From assembly GCA_024195265.1 (NCBI GenBank), contig JAJLRJ010000013.1, positions 19,676,521-19,740,520 of the forward strand: a stretch of 64,000 nucleotides of DNA, written 5' to 3'. Below, piece after piece: positions 32,186 to 43,923 of this stretch. This DNA comes from Dendrophyllia cribrosa (lineage: Eukaryota; Cnidaria; Anthozoa; Scleractinia; Dendrophylliidae). The stretch's first letter is position 1; every line of letters starts with the position of its first letter. Made by a program: the position numbers and the translations under genes. The notes under the pieces are model-generated. The model saw only the letters and a list, made by a program, of their open reading frames with translations, was not told the origin of the DNA and did not search any database.

Positions 32186-32754
32186 TATCCCAGACTTACT
32201 TCTTTTACTACTGTATCACTACTTTTACTACTGTACCATCTGATAACAATGTTGTCGCGATGATCTTATCTCCGTTTAGGGAAGACTCTTTCTCTTTTGA
32301 GTTTCAATTCCTATTCTGGACTTAATTCTTCATACCACTGATTAGTTTCCGAGCAAATGATATCCTATTCTAGACCAAAACTCTCTGATTTCTATACCCT
32401 ATCCCCAGAGTAAACTGCTTGAAAACCATACCCTTCACAGCGGCACATACCCATATAGCTTATATATGACAGTACGGAAACATTTATGAATCCGGAAAAA
32501 TCTCCTCTAGTGTAAACGTAGTCTTAATCACGTCTGTAGAGTAGTGGTGCATAGACAAGAGAACTTAGCTTTTACTTTCTCATATGAAATAGTACGTGTG
32601 TGTACTAGTTAGAGTTTTTTGGTTTGTTCCAAGCTATTTATCAGAGCTATCATAAAGCGAAAAGCAACCGAATCAATTTATCCAGCGTATAATTTTCATT
32701 AATATCATGCATTAAGTATTTTGATGTGAAATAGCTATAGTCTGCTATATTTCT
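32186..32754. other. No recognised feature
   Basis: AT-rich sequence downstream (in gene sense) of the NACHT-LRR gene. I see no coding or repeat signal. Confidence 0.4.
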
Positions 32755-32930
32755 AGCCTGTTCCAGGCGTTCAGTTTGTGGGGCGCGAAAGAAAAATCGG
32801 GGATAGGAGAAAAAAAACGAGGGGAGGCTGGGGAGAGAAGGGCCTCTCTCCCATTCTTCCCTCGCGCCGACCCTAGCGCGGCGCGCCGCTTGTCGCTGCT
32901 CCCCACCATCTAAACGCCTGGAAGAGGCTA
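32755..32930. mobile_element. ~176-bp TIR element with target duplication
   Basis: Ends AGCCTGTTCCAGGCGTT and its near inverse AACGCCTGGAAGAGGCT. TATATTTCT flanks both sides (just before 32755 and just after 32930). A GC-rich centre with GGCGCGCC lies within. Confidence 0.75.
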
Positions 32931-33056
32931 CTATATTTCTTGATCAAACATGTCGCGTTATCATTAATTTTCTACGGTTATTTGGCTGACTTTTTAATTC
33001 ATTCAATTGGTTTTTTACAAGCTTTATCCTCTTCATTTGTTGCCGGTGAATGGTAT

Positions 33057-35956
33057 TTAGATCAGTAGTTTGCAATTACTGTGCTTGAATGCTTCCACCA
33101 AGTGCTTTTTATTTTCACGGGTTATGTAATTGTGTCCAGAGAGGTTTGCAATTAGTTTGCAATTACTGTGCTTCAATACTTCAGCCAAATGCTTTAAACC
33201 TTCATAGGTTATGTTGTTAAAAGAGAGGTTTAAGCTGCTTAGTTTGCAACTACTCTCATTGTCATTGCTACTAGTAAACAACTTTTCAATTTCTTTACAA
33301 CCCATGCAGTGCCCCGATTTCGTTGAAGCTCAAATTAATGCTTAACATTTCTTTGTGATTTTTCAATAAATTCACTATTGCCTTACAGTCAACAGGTGTA
33401 AGGCTAGAGTGACTCAAATCTACAGCATTAAAACCAATCTCTCTTATTTTCTTTTGTATGACCGGATCCTTTGCATTGATCTCATAAAAACAGTGAGATA
33501 ACGTCACCACAAAATGATGTTCAACCCACCTTGGCCAACAGGTCAGTGTGCGTGCAGGGATATCCCTGTTGTCAATCAGTTCCTGTTCTTCTTCCTCAGC
33601 TGTCGAAACTGGGAGAAGGTCAGTGAAAATATCGATCAATGGCTCTTCTCGGCCACTAAGCAGTCCAGCAACAAACTGTAGCACTACTTGCCATGTACCA
33701 TCCTTGATGTGAACAGAAACAAATTCTCGTAATTTGGCATCATTCATGGTGTCTGTAATATGTTTGGCGGCGAGGAATTCTTGAATGGTCAGGTGCGTGA
33801 GACAAAATTGAGCTTTGGGCTTTTCAAATGGACGCTGCGCCGGAGTTTCTAAATCAGGCAAACGATGGAGTAGGCCACAATCTTCCAAGTTCGTAACTTC
33901 GTCGGATCCAAAGATTAGTCTTCCTTCTTCTATACCTTTAAAAGAGATACGCCCGAGTTTCTTAAAATCACCTTTCACATTGTCAGGTAGGTTATCAAAT
34001 GATTCATAAATCATGTCGTGACTGTCAGTTTGAAAGCGGTATTTATCACTGTGCCTAAAGAAAAACAGTTTTGTGGCGAAACTGAATATGTGGGTGATCT
34101 TTGTAGGCAGACCAGCTAAATCTAATGTAGACTTCTTTAGGATATGTAGCAAGCACGAGCAAATTATAAAGCTGTTCACAGGAATATAGCACAATGAAAA
34201 AAGGTTAAGGTTGCTGCTTATGTGTTGCATATTGTTTCTCCTGCACCCTTGTCATCTTCTGTAAACTTCTCCACATATTCTTCAACCTGCTCTGATGTAA
34301 ATCCAAGAATTTCAACCGTTCTGTCAAATTCAACATGTTTAACGCATGACCCAGCAGTAGGTCTTGTAGTCGTTAAAACTGTGGCTCCATGTAGAAGTTT
34401 CCCCGATGCTATTTTGTTGTACAAGCATGGAGAGGCATCTTCTCTTCTGCAGTGTTTCTGTAATTAGAGTCATCCTTAGCGATTTTTGTCTTTGCATTAA
34501 ATTCATCGATTCCATCGAAAATTAAAAGTACTTTTGATGGGTTCTCAACAATGTAGTCCCAAGTGACATCGTTCATAGGTGTTGAAAATTCTGAGCAAGC
34601 CAGTAGTTCACGAAGGTTGAGGTCTACTGCAGAGTTATTAAACCTTCTGAATTTGAGGAGGAAAGCTACGTCAAAATACATTTCTGCATTTTGTACTTCA
34701 TTGAACGAGCTGTTGGATGCCCAACCTCGGAGTAACTTTGTGCAAAACAATGTTTTTCCAATGCCAGGACGGCCGACAACAAGAATGTTTTTGTGTTGAG
34801 CATCAATGATATCTTCTGGCCGTTTTGGTGGCAAATTTGCTTCTGGTTTGGGATATTCTCTCAGTTGTTTCCGCCTGTCTCCAGTAAAGTCATAATGAGC
34901 TCTGTCAGGATGAATAACCAAATTAGTGTAAATTTGGTCGTGTTTAAGATTTTTCGGTTGACCGCCTTCGCCTGGATTTGGTAGAAAAAGTGATGCAAGA
35001 TCTCTAGGTGCTTCGGTGTCTTTTATGACACTGTCCTTCATGCTCTTGAGGAATGCTTGCAGTTGAACTGAATCTTGCTGTTGTAGTTCTTCTGATGTTT
35101 CTTGGTTTCGTTCGTTCTGCGACCCCTGCGGTGCTTGTTCTTGTTGAGTTACCAGAGGTATTTGTTGCAAAGTTTGTTCGTGCTGCAGTTCTTGCGGGGG
35201 ATCTGAATTGGATTTTAGATGATCAGCAAAAAACTGCAAGTCTTCCATGAACTTTATTCCTTTTCTTGCACGTGACAAGATAATGAAAATTTCGAGCAAA
35301 AGAACAAGTGCAAGAATTCCATTTGCCCCACTCACGGCATAAGTCCACGAGGTTTTCTTATGTGCTCGTTGATTGTGACATTCGTAATTTTGTGCTTGTG
35401 TGTTCCTAGTTGCATTCGCTGTACGATTGTCTTCTCTCATCAAATTACATTTAAAGTTCGAGGGAAAATTACGAGGATAACACACTTGAGTTTGCAGGAA
35501 GACAATAAAAAGAATCCCGAGACACAATCTGGTGGCAAGTTGACAACAGTACGCTGTAAACAGTTTTCTTCGCGTTCCGTTCCCCAGTTGAATCTGCTGT
35601 CTTTCGACATCAGCGGTGTTGCTGGCTTGAAGTACATGAATTCTTGACTTAACAAACTGTGAGTATATCACACAAACAATCACAGAGAGTAAAAGGTTAA
35701 CAATCACGAAACCGTAGAGAGGAATGGAGAGTTTGTTGTTTCGCTTTTCGTATTGCACAAAACACTTCCATCGGATGAAGTCTTTGGCAGTGTTCACATC
35801 GCAGCGGAAATCGAACCTCACTTCGTTGATTTCCATGTCCAAAAACACCTCAAACAGAATGATTCCGATGGCAATCCAACCAACATTTGCCACAAAACTG
35901 AACCTGTTGAAGGTTTTGGGCGTCCATAAATCCTTACACCATGAAAAAGCCTCCAT
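33057..35956 (-). CDS. Four-TM channel-like + NACHT + LRR protein (membrane NLR), frameshifted as assembled
   Basis: Intronless as seen. Residues 1-515 (35956-34409): four hydrophobic helices at about 20-40, 78-101, 135-157 and 205-228. The loop between helices 1 and 2 has Cys 52 and 65; the loop between 3 and 4 has Cys 159, 170 and 192 and two N-glycosylation sequons (177, 181), so both loops are probably outside. Cys-bearing loops in a 4-TM fold are the plan of connexins, pannexins and LRRC8; FRCD in loop 1 recalls connexin FRCN. A Gln-rich linker (about 256-300) leads to a NACHT domain with Walker A VVGRPGIGKT (393-402) and Walker B LLIFDGIDEF. Single-base breaks near 34425 and 34232 and a 4-base insertion near 33306 shift the frame; beyond them lie NACHT-distal helices (LTHLTIQEFLAA) and LRRs (CKLSSLNLSFNNIT). 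The tail (33057-33305) looks short. Function inferred: cytosolic sensing coupled to a membrane pore. Confidence 0.85.
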
Positions 35957-36204
35957 TTTATGTTTGGTCTTCGAGCTGTTGAAATTTAATTCCGTGTATC
36001 TAAGGCGTGGCGGAATCAGGCCTCGTGATCATGGACAGGACAATCGACAGCTGTCAATACTAATCCGCATTTGACAAGTTCTCTGAGCCGTGTACTAAGG
36101 TCAGATGACGATCAAAGCTACGATTGTGTGACTAGTTTCAGATAACTTTCCACGCTACGACCTTATAGCAAGTCCGCCAAGTGGGATCAAACAGGATCAA
36201 ATAG

Positions 36205-36750
36205 AGGAGGGCATTGGGGTTTTCGGTTTTTCGGTTTTTGCACTCGAAATTTCTGGTTTTTCGGTTTTTGTATCTGTTGTGGTTTTCGGTTTTTCCTTTT
36301 TAAACATCCGGTTTTCGGTTTTTATGAAAAAGAAATGCGGTTTTTCGGTTTTGGTTTTTCGCTTCCTAGTTTCCAGACCTTTTTATTCAACCTCGATCAA
36401 CCCGTAAATGGTTAACGTGATGCGCCATCCAAGTGACGTTGCCGGTGAAAGTGGCCTACAAAGGCAATAGAAGTTTTTCCTAATTCTATTGCAATAGCTT
36501 TAAAATGAAAGAAGAAAGATGAGCTTATAGAAATCGCTTACAGAGGGTGAGGGCCGTTATGTACAGGTTCGACTGTAATTATATTTCGCTTTGGTATCAA
36601 GGGTCATGGGTTTAAGGTTTGCGAATTTGCTATTTTGATCATTATGTTCGGTGGTTTTTCGGTTTTGATCGATTTTAATTGCGTTTTTTCGGTTTTCAGG
36701 GAAATTTTGAACGGTTGTCCGGTTTCTTATAGGCCCCAATACCCCCCTCC
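36205..36750. mobile_element. ~545-bp TIR element with TTTTCGG-rich interior
   Basis: Ends AGGAGGGCATTGGGG and CCCCAATACCCCCCTCC are inverted, and AAATAG flanks both sides (36199-36204, 36751-36756). The interior has many copies of GGTTTTTCGGTTTT. Non-coding. Confidence 0.7.
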
Positions 36751-36809
36751 AAATAGGACTAACCGCAACAATCAACTAGTTGATAAGGGAAATTGGCCAC
36801 CGTAATAAT

Positions 36810-36810
<1 letters not shown>

Positions 36811-36880
<70 letters not shown>
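36811..36880 (+). repeat. C homopolymer, 70 bases
   Basis: A 70-base C run lies between TAATAATT and AATAATTTTG. Its length may not be reliable. It produces a spurious poly-Gly frame on the minus strand. Confidence 0.95.
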
Positions 36881-36883
<3 letters not shown>

Positions 36884-37059
36884 AATTTTGCCGCAATTGT
36901 AAAAAGTCCTTATAAAAATTAAAAGAAAAAAGTTTAGAAAAGAAACTCACTTGTTTTGATTGTGGTTTTGTTTTACGCTTTGTAAAACTTTTATTCTACG
37001 CAAAACAGCTTTGTTTTGCTTTGCGGCGGACCATGCAATTCAATTAGCTAAATAAACAT

Positions 37060-38009
37060 CCAAAATCCTTAGAAGAAGAAGTTCGTGGCCGTGTTTTAGG
37101 CTGTCAGGCTCAAATGAAATCGTTTGACTTCTTTTTCGACCTACATCTCTGGTCAACTTATATTTCGTCACACGGACAACTTATCAGCAACTCTACAAAA
37201 ATCAACTATCGGTCGGCAGTTTCTGGACAGCACAACGCCAAACTCACTACAGAGGCTCTGAAACGAATGAGAAATGATGATTCTTTCAAGGCTTTCTATG
37301 AGACAGTCTTGAAAAAGAAACAATCATTTCTTGACGTTTCAGAACCTGAACTGCCAAGAAAGAGGAGGGCTCCAGCACGATTCGAGATTGGACAAGGTGC
37401 ACCGTCCTTCCCTAAAACATCGGAGGAATTGTACCGAAGAGTTTATTTTGAAGCGCTTGATTTGATCATTGCGTCAATTACTGAACGCTTTGATCAGCCA
37501 AGTTTCAAAAGCTTATATCAACCTGGAAAGCCTTTTACTCGGTACTGTAAACTCGTCAGACACTTCGTCAGAGATCGGTTACATCTGTGAACATTACTCT
37601 GATGACATAAGGATGGAATATCTGATTCCACAACTGGATATTTTCACAATTTTAATGGACCGACGGAGAAAAATTAGAATGCTTTTCAGACATTTTGAAA
37701 GCGATTAAAAATGTCGATTCTGCTCATACAAGTATGATCAGTGAGGTGATACAGATCTGTGTTCTGATTCACGTCAACCCCGCAACAAGTGCTTCTGGCG
37801 AACGTTCGTTTTCAACAGCAAGGCGAATAAAATCCTGGCTTAAAGCAAAGATGTCGCAAAAGCGCTTCAATCACGTGGCTTTGCTAAACACCCACAAGAC
37901 CCGTACCGATAACTTACGACTTGTGGATGTGGCAAACGAGTTTATAGCAAGAAATGAAAATAGGAAAAGAAATTTTGGTACTTTCACAGTGCAAGATCTT
38001 TTACCATGA
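37060..38009 (+). pseudogene. hAT transposase, C-terminal part
   Basis: DDE-type cut-and-paste transposase related to ZMYM1-like/hAT proteins. An open frame to 37590 includes YRSAVSGQHNAKLTTEAL and a linker, then frame changes near 37500-37700 lead to the last frame ending at 38009 with HVNPATSASGERSFSTARRI and LNTHKT, the hAT C-terminal dimerisation motif. At least two frameshifts break it, and the N-terminal BED/TTF-type zinc finger and first catalytic Asp are not visible. No hAT end repeats were identified nearby. Confidence 0.75.
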
Positions 38010-38181
38010 TCAGTGGGATTTCACAGACTGGTTTTGATTTCATCGTTACTTGTTACTGTTGCTGTTTTAACGTGTTCATGTTCAGCTGTTTATAGCGTAT
38101 CACTGCTTAATAAAAACAATGAGCACTAGTTCTGCACTTACCAGAAGTTAATAGAAAACAAGAAACGAAAATAGCCAACAA

Positions 38182-38191
38182 ATACTGGAGA

Positions 38192-38196
<5 letters not shown>
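38182..38196 (+). repeat. Target-site duplication, 3' side of the LINE
   Basis: ATACTGGAGAATATT, identical to 43909-43923; it directly abuts the LINE poly(A) tail (T run on this strand). Confidence 0.9.
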
Positions 38197-38226
<30 letters not shown>

Positions 38227-38609
38227 ATAACATTTATTCAATCAACAAACAACAAAACTTACAACACTACAATACTTACACTACTTACATTATGATAATT
38301 ACAATACAAAGGACTACGATACTTATTCTACTTACAATACGATATTTACAATACAATAGACTACGGTACTTACTCTACTTACAATACGATATTTGTAATA
38401 CAATAGGCTAATGCGCTTACACTAATTACTATAAAAGAACAGTAACAGGGCGTTTATCCAAACAATAGCAAACAAACAAAAACAAAAGATAAGCGACAAG
38501 TATCTTTAAACATTTATTTTGGCTCTTAAAAAAAGAAAGATGAAACTTTAAGAAAAAAGAAACTGTCAGCGTAGCACACCTTGGGGTTCGTAAGATTTGT
38601 TGTTTTATT

Positions 38610-41600
38610 CTAAAAGGAGCTTGAAAAGTGGCCGAGGAAAGGTTTCCATTTTTCAGATGACGTATTATGTGTTTTTGTTTCAATTTGGTAAGCTTTTTCT
38701 AGAAGGCGCACGAAGACTGAAAGGGTGGGAAGCTCCTCCTTGATTTTACTAACCCAGATGTAATATCGACTCATCAGACAGCAGAAGTTAATTTGCAGTT
38801 TTGTGTGTGAGGAGTCTGGCCTCAGCCCTAAGGCGGTACTCATGTCTAGATGTTTTCCTTTCTGTACTAATGAAAGCGACTCTAACCATTTTGTAAGGTC
38901 TTCCAGAAGAGCGAGACCAAATTGCAAGACCAGAACATATGGGTCAAAGTTTCCGTTTCCACTTCGCAAAACGAGCAACGGTCGTTATCTTTGATTTTAA
39001 TCTTATACAAAAAGGAGTTTGTAGGTAAACGTCTGTGGAGAAATTTAAATTGGAAAACGATTAGTTTAGTGCTTTTTGTGCACCTTCTCGTTATTTGAAA
39101 AGCTTTTTCCCAGTTAATTTCTCTTCTTCTAGTTCACAGTCTCTACCCCCATTTTTCCTGAGAAACCCATGGATTTTCACTCTTGCTTGCGATGAGCTTT
39201 CTATATGACAAGTTGCTAGGTTTTTTCGATTGTAAAAAGCTTGTACTGAAAGGCTTAAAGCTTATTTGTTCAGGGCAGTTGATGTTTGCCTTGAAATTTT
39301 TCCAAAGGGTCTTCAGCGATGAAATAATACCGTTAAAAAAGAGCGGGCGAGCGTTGACTGTGTATTTGTTTTGAAGCTCTTCATTAGAAAGGAAGGTGGT
39401 CGAGTCTTTCATAAGATTTCCAATGGTCAAGATTCCTTTTGCAGACCATTCTTTAGGAACGACAGGTCTGCGATCTATTCTAATCAATGAGTTGTTCCAG
39501 AGACGCTGCGATTGATAATGTTGGAAAGAAGTTATGTTGTCGTTAAAGTTTACTTCTGCCCAAATCTGCAAAATTTCGTTAATAAATAGGTCAGAAGTTT
39601 GAAAATAACGGCTGGTGTCTGCTTTGTTAAGGTTACCGAGGAAAACAGCTTCTCTACCATATCTGCTTAATTCCAAATCAAAAAAAAGTTTCCACTTGCC
39701 CAAATTTGTTTTATCTAGATATTTTTTTATCCAGACGGTTTTAAGAGACTTGTTGAAGGAGAAAAGATCAATCATTTTTAGTCCGCCGTCGTTATATTCA
39801 TTAATCATGACATTTCTTTTAATTTTATCGGGTTTTCCGTCCCATAGGAATTTATAGAAAGTTTCATTCAATTCTTTAATAGTCTGGTGGTTTGTTTGAA
39901 GAGGAGAAAGGACATGTACTAGTTGGGAAGCGATTAGACTTTTCAAGATCGTGATTTTCCCAAGTAAGCTTAGCCGTCGATACTGCCAGTTTTTGAGTAT
40001 ATTACTAACTTTCTCGATTTTTTCTTTAAAGTTCAGGTTCACAGTGAGTTCAGGGTCGGTTGAGAGCCAAACACCTAGCGTTTTGATCTTGAAAAGTTGC
40101 CACCTAAAGCCTTTCTCTAAGCACAGTACTTCTGGACTTTTTGCTTTTGAGCCTATCCATAATGCTTCGGTTTTTTGTTGTTGAGTCTAAGTCCGGAAAT
40201 CTTGCCGAATTTTCCTATTACGTCAAGTGAGGATTCTAATGATTTTTTTGAGCCGTCGAGAATAAGAGTCGTGTCATCTGCATACTGGCTTAGCTTAATT
40301 TCCTTTTGGCTGACTGAGATGCCTTTAATATTTGGATCGCTTCTGATTGCGCTGGCTAAGATTTCCACGCAAAGGACAAATAGGTATGGGGAGAGAGGGC
40401 AGCCTTGCCTCACACCTCTTTCAATTTTGAAAAATTCACTAGTCCATCCGTTGTTTATTACGCAGCTTTCTATGTCGCAATAGAGTATTTGAATCCATTT
40501 TTGGATAGATGGTCCAAAACCATAATATTCCAAGGTTTTTTCAATGAACGGCCACTCAAGTGTGTCAAAGGCCTTTTCGAAGTCTAAAAGCAATATCAAG
40601 CCAGGGATGTTTTGATTCATGGTATACTTAATGATGCTATCAATCAGACGTATATTTTCGCCAATAAATCTGCCTTTAATAAATCCTGTCTGATCGTTGT
40701 TAATAAGATCAGGAAGAGTAGATTGAATTCTATTTGCGATTGCTTTAGCAGCTATTTTATAGTCGCAATTTAAAAGAGATAAGGGCCGCCAGTTTTTAAG
40801 ATTTTTCAGGTCCGCTTCTTTTTTAGGAATGAGTTTTATGATCCCTCGTCTCTGGGTGATTGCTAGATGGCCGTTTTCATATGCAAAGTTAAGTGCAGCA
40901 ACGAGCACTCCCGAAATATCGCACCAAAAAACTTTATAAAATTCAGCCGGTAGCCCGTCTGTTCCTGGGGTTTTTCCGTCGGCCATATTCTTTAAGGAAG
41001 AAAGGCACTCGCTTTCCTTTAGAGGCCCTTCGCATAAAGATTGTTTTCCCTGTGAGAGATGTATATTGTTTCCCTCAGGGAAGAAGCAGTTGTCGAAAGT
41101 TATAACCCGCTCGTTGGTCAGCTTTGTTGTGTATAAATGCTTATAAAAAGAAAGACATTCGTTTAATATATTCTTGTCTGTTGTAATAGAATCGCCATTA
41201 TCTAACTTTAGCTGGCTTATTGTTCCTTGTTTGAAGTGTCTTTTCTCAAGGTTTAGGAAGTATTTGTTGTTCTTCTCGCCTTCATTGTACCATCGACACT
41301 GTGATCTTAAAATAGCACCTTTTGTCCTATATTCTATAATCATTTCGTGTTGTTCATTTTTCATTTTTAATTCACGTAAGAGATCGTTTCGCTGTTGTTC
41401 TGTTATATTTTTGCTTTCCAATTTTCTTTGTATCACTGATATAGCTTTTTCTATTTCGTTTTCCTGGTGAGTTCTTTCTTTATTCCTTTGTTTCGCGTAA
41501 AAGAGTGATGTCTCTCTCACTTTTAATTTTATCATCTCCCATAAGAGGGTAGGGGAGACAGAAGCATCATTTGCATATTCGTTTTTTGTTTGTTGAATCG

Positions 41601-42399
41601 TTTCTTTAATTCTGGTGGCATAATTGTTATCGGATAGAAAAGAGGTGTTTAGCTTCCAGAAACCTGGACCCCTGGGGTTTGAGCTTATTGTAATTTCCAT
41701 GGTTATCATTGAATGGTCCGTTTTGTATCCAGGAACAATATCTGCAGTGTTGATAGTGCCAATTAAGCTCTGGCTAATCAAAAAGAAATCGAGCCTGCAT
41801 TGAATGTCAGGTTTCCTTTGGCGCCAAGTGTATCTTTCTTCCGTTGGGTTCAATAACCTCCATATATCCAAAACATCCCAGGTCTCACAAATTTCTTTAA
41901 CCTCTTGGAGGGAGTTTTTGTGTGTGCAGGCGCGGCCCCCTCTCTTATCTTTTTCAATGTCCAAAACTAGATTAAAATCCCCGCCTATGATGATCTCATC
42001 GCATTGAAAGTCTTGTAAATGGGTAGATATATTTCTAAAAAAATCAGGTTTATCTTCGTTTGGGGCATATAGATTACAAATGGTGATATTTTTGCCGTTT
42101 GTTCTGATGTCGCAGATAATGAACCGACCATTGGGATCTGAGCGTGTTTTGGTGATTTGTAAATCAAAATTGTTGTTAAAGAGAATGCATGTACCTCCTT
42201 TGTTGCCTGCGCAACAGCTAAAGAGAGCTTTATATCCCCATTCATGTGTCCATGCATGAATGTTTTTTTCTGTGCAGTGAGCTTCTTGTAACATGTATAT
42301 CGAGTTGTTTTTCTTTCGAAGCCAATTAAAGATTTCTTTCCGTTTAGAAACCTCTCCAAGCCCCCTTACATTTAAAGAACTAAGTTTTACACTGCCCAT
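38610..42399 (-). pseudogene. LINE ORF2: APE endonuclease and reverse transcriptase
   Basis: Copies the element's RNA at a nicked target. From the ATG at 42399 a 748-residue frame has the APE-type endonuclease (KLSSLNVRGLGEVSKRKEI, LQEAHC, IIIGGDFNLVLD, TDHSMI), then RT (NWRPLSLLNCDYKIAAKAIA, LLLDFEKAFDTLEW, GVRQGCPLSPYLFVL) with the catalytic YADD at about residue 706. At about 40180 one A is missing from an A run, and the frame continues in 39143-40042 (KLKNW-like NILKNWQYRRLSLLGKI). A further shift near 39143 leads to 38610-38978, preceded by the C-terminal CSFCEVETETLTH Cys motif. With so few lesions in clean frames this is a young copy; homopolymer indels in the assembly may explain some breaks. 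Confidence 0.9.
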
Positions 42400-42886
42400 T
42401 TAGAAAGGTTTTCAGGAAAAAAATGTAGACTATCCAAGGTGCGCGGCTGAATTAAGAGGCAAAATTTTTTGAAAGTGTTCACACTTTTTTATGCAAAAAA
42501 ACTTGTCGAATAGGACCACTGTGTTTAAACAATAGACCAGTAACTGAAGGAAAAAGCAGAGTCTCACATGTACATACACAAACAACAACAAAAAGGCTTT
42601 TGCAATTAGACTCGCGTTTTTGGATGCAAAAAACATGAGGCACAGCCAAGTCTTCGATCACTAAAGTTAATTGCAAAAAAGCCCAATAAAATTTAGTCGT
42701 TGAGGATGCGCGTTTCGGTGTTATTACAGTAACTAGCAGGGCTTAGAAGCGTCCCCGTCCGCCTAGGCCATTTTAATTTTGAAAGTTTTAAAGAGAAACA
42801 AAATTATATATGTGTATATTATTATGTTTTGATTGCAAGAGATATCTGCATGTTTGAAAAATCTAAGTTTTACCAGATATGAGTGT
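42400..42886 (-). other. LINE inter-ORF spacer
   Basis: Non-coding stretch between ORF1 and ORF2 of the LINE. I see no known domain. Confidence 0.6.
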
Positions 42887-43822
42887 TTATTTGATTTCTA
42901 AGATTTTCCCCGCTGGCCACAGCTTACCTCTAACATAAAGTTTGTCTGGTTTTGCTTTGCTGAAGGACGCGGGAATGCTATTTTCTCTCGCTTTCTTTAG
43001 CGTCGGCATAAGTGCTTTCCTTCTCTGGACTATTTCGTGTGGCAAATCCGTGTACATTCTATATTCCGTGCCTCGAAGGCGTCTTCCTAGCGACAATATT
43101 TTCTCACAGTCTTTGTGTCTTAGGAATCTTGCGAGGATGGGTCTTGGTTCACCTTCCCTTTTTGATCCCAACCGATGAATTCTTTGTAATTCGACGGTGC
43201 TTGCGTTCAAAAAGCCTAACTCTGTTTCTAGGAAATTACGGAGCTTTTGTTCGGTGTCTTCGTCGCCATTGTCATCCTCGCTGATGTTTTCGAACTTTAA
43301 GTTCTCACGCCGTGAGTACGCTTCGAGGTATAGATCTTTTGTTTCCAAATCTTTTAGCTTTTCTTTCAGCGTCTCGTTATATTCTTCAGCAGTTGTGAGC
43401 TTCAGTTTGATATCTTTACATTGTTCGTTTAGGTTGTCAATATTATTCTTGTACTTTTCTTCAGCGAAGTTGAGGCTTTCCTGCAGGTCGTTAATATCTT
43501 TACTAGCGCTTGCTTGGAAGCTTTCCAGTTTTTGGGTTCTTTCTTCGAGCTTTCGCAGGGTAGTTTGAATGTTGTTAACTGCCTTTTCTATTGTATCAAG
43601 CTTCGCTAGCTTTTGAAGTATTTCTTCGAGTTTTCCGTTGACATTTACAGCCATATTTAGCGCCGTTAAAACTTCGTCGCCATCTTCTTCAAAAGGCTGT
43701 TCAGCATCGCTCGGATAGTTTTCGGCGTCGCGGGGCTTTTTTGACTCCGGAGATTCGTTTGAGGAGGAATTGGAAGATCTGTTTCTCCTCTTACTTGCCA
43801 AAAAATGATAAATCTCGTCCAT
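42887..43822 (-). CDS. LINE ORF1 RNA-binding protein (L1 ORF1p-like)
   Basis: RNA-chaperone protein that coats the element's transcript. The open frame extends to 43948, but everything beyond 43908 is flanking DNA, so I place the start at the first in-element Met (43822, MDEIYHFLASKRRNRSS), giving 311 residues. A long coiled coil (about residues 60-170) precedes an L1 ORF1p-like RRM: DLYLEAYSRRENLKFENI, IHRLGSKREGEPRPILARFL, then LRGTEYRMYTDLPHE and a basic end. No breaks. The Ser/Asn-rich N-terminus is probably disordered. Confidence 0.85.
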   Translation of the reverse strand: MDEIYHFLASKRRNRSSNSSSNESPESKKPRDAENYPSDAEQPFEEDGDEVLTALNMAVNVNGKLEEILQKLAKLDTIEKAVNNIQTTLRKLEERTQKLESFQASASKDINDLQESLNFAEEKYKNNIDNLNEQCKDIKLKLTTAEEYNETLKEKLKDLETKDLYLEAYSRRENLKFENISEDDNGDEDTEQKLRNFLETELGFLNASTVELQRIHRLGSKREGEPRPILARFLRHKDCEKILSLGRRLRGTEYRMYTDLPHEIVQRRKALMPTLKKARENSIPASFSKAKPDKLYVRGKLWPAGKILEIK

Positions 43823-43908
43823 AAACTGTTCAGAAAAGTTGAGGCCCACGCGGACGGTTTGACCACGCTGTCTACTCTTCGGCCCCGCGCATGCCCCCAG
43901 CTGTTTCC

Positions 43909-43923
43909 ATACTGGAGAATATT
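43909..43923 (+). repeat. Target-site duplication, 5' side of the LINE
   Basis: ATACTGGAGAATATT, exact partner of 38182-38196. Confidence 0.9.

Larger units (their letters stand above)
38197..43908 (-). mobile_element. Near full-length L1/Tx1-like LINE
   Basis: A 5.7-kb minus-strand non-LTR retrotransposon with two ORFs, a poly(A) tail (T run 38195-38222) and exact 15-bp target duplications (38182-38196, 43909-43923). Order on its own strand: short 5' end, ORF1 (RNA-binding coiled coil), about 490 bases of spacer, ORF2 (APE endonuclease, RT, C-terminal Cys motif), and a 3' UTR from about 38600 with repeated TTACAATAC-type phrases. The exact duplications imply recent insertion. Confidence 0.93.

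Noticed and set aside
35053..35647. Plus-strand frames opposite the NACHT-LRR gene
   Set aside because: They are antisense shadows with no motif; the minus strand has the domain evidence.
36759..36950. Poly-glycine ORF on the minus strand
   Set aside because: It is the translation of the C70 run.
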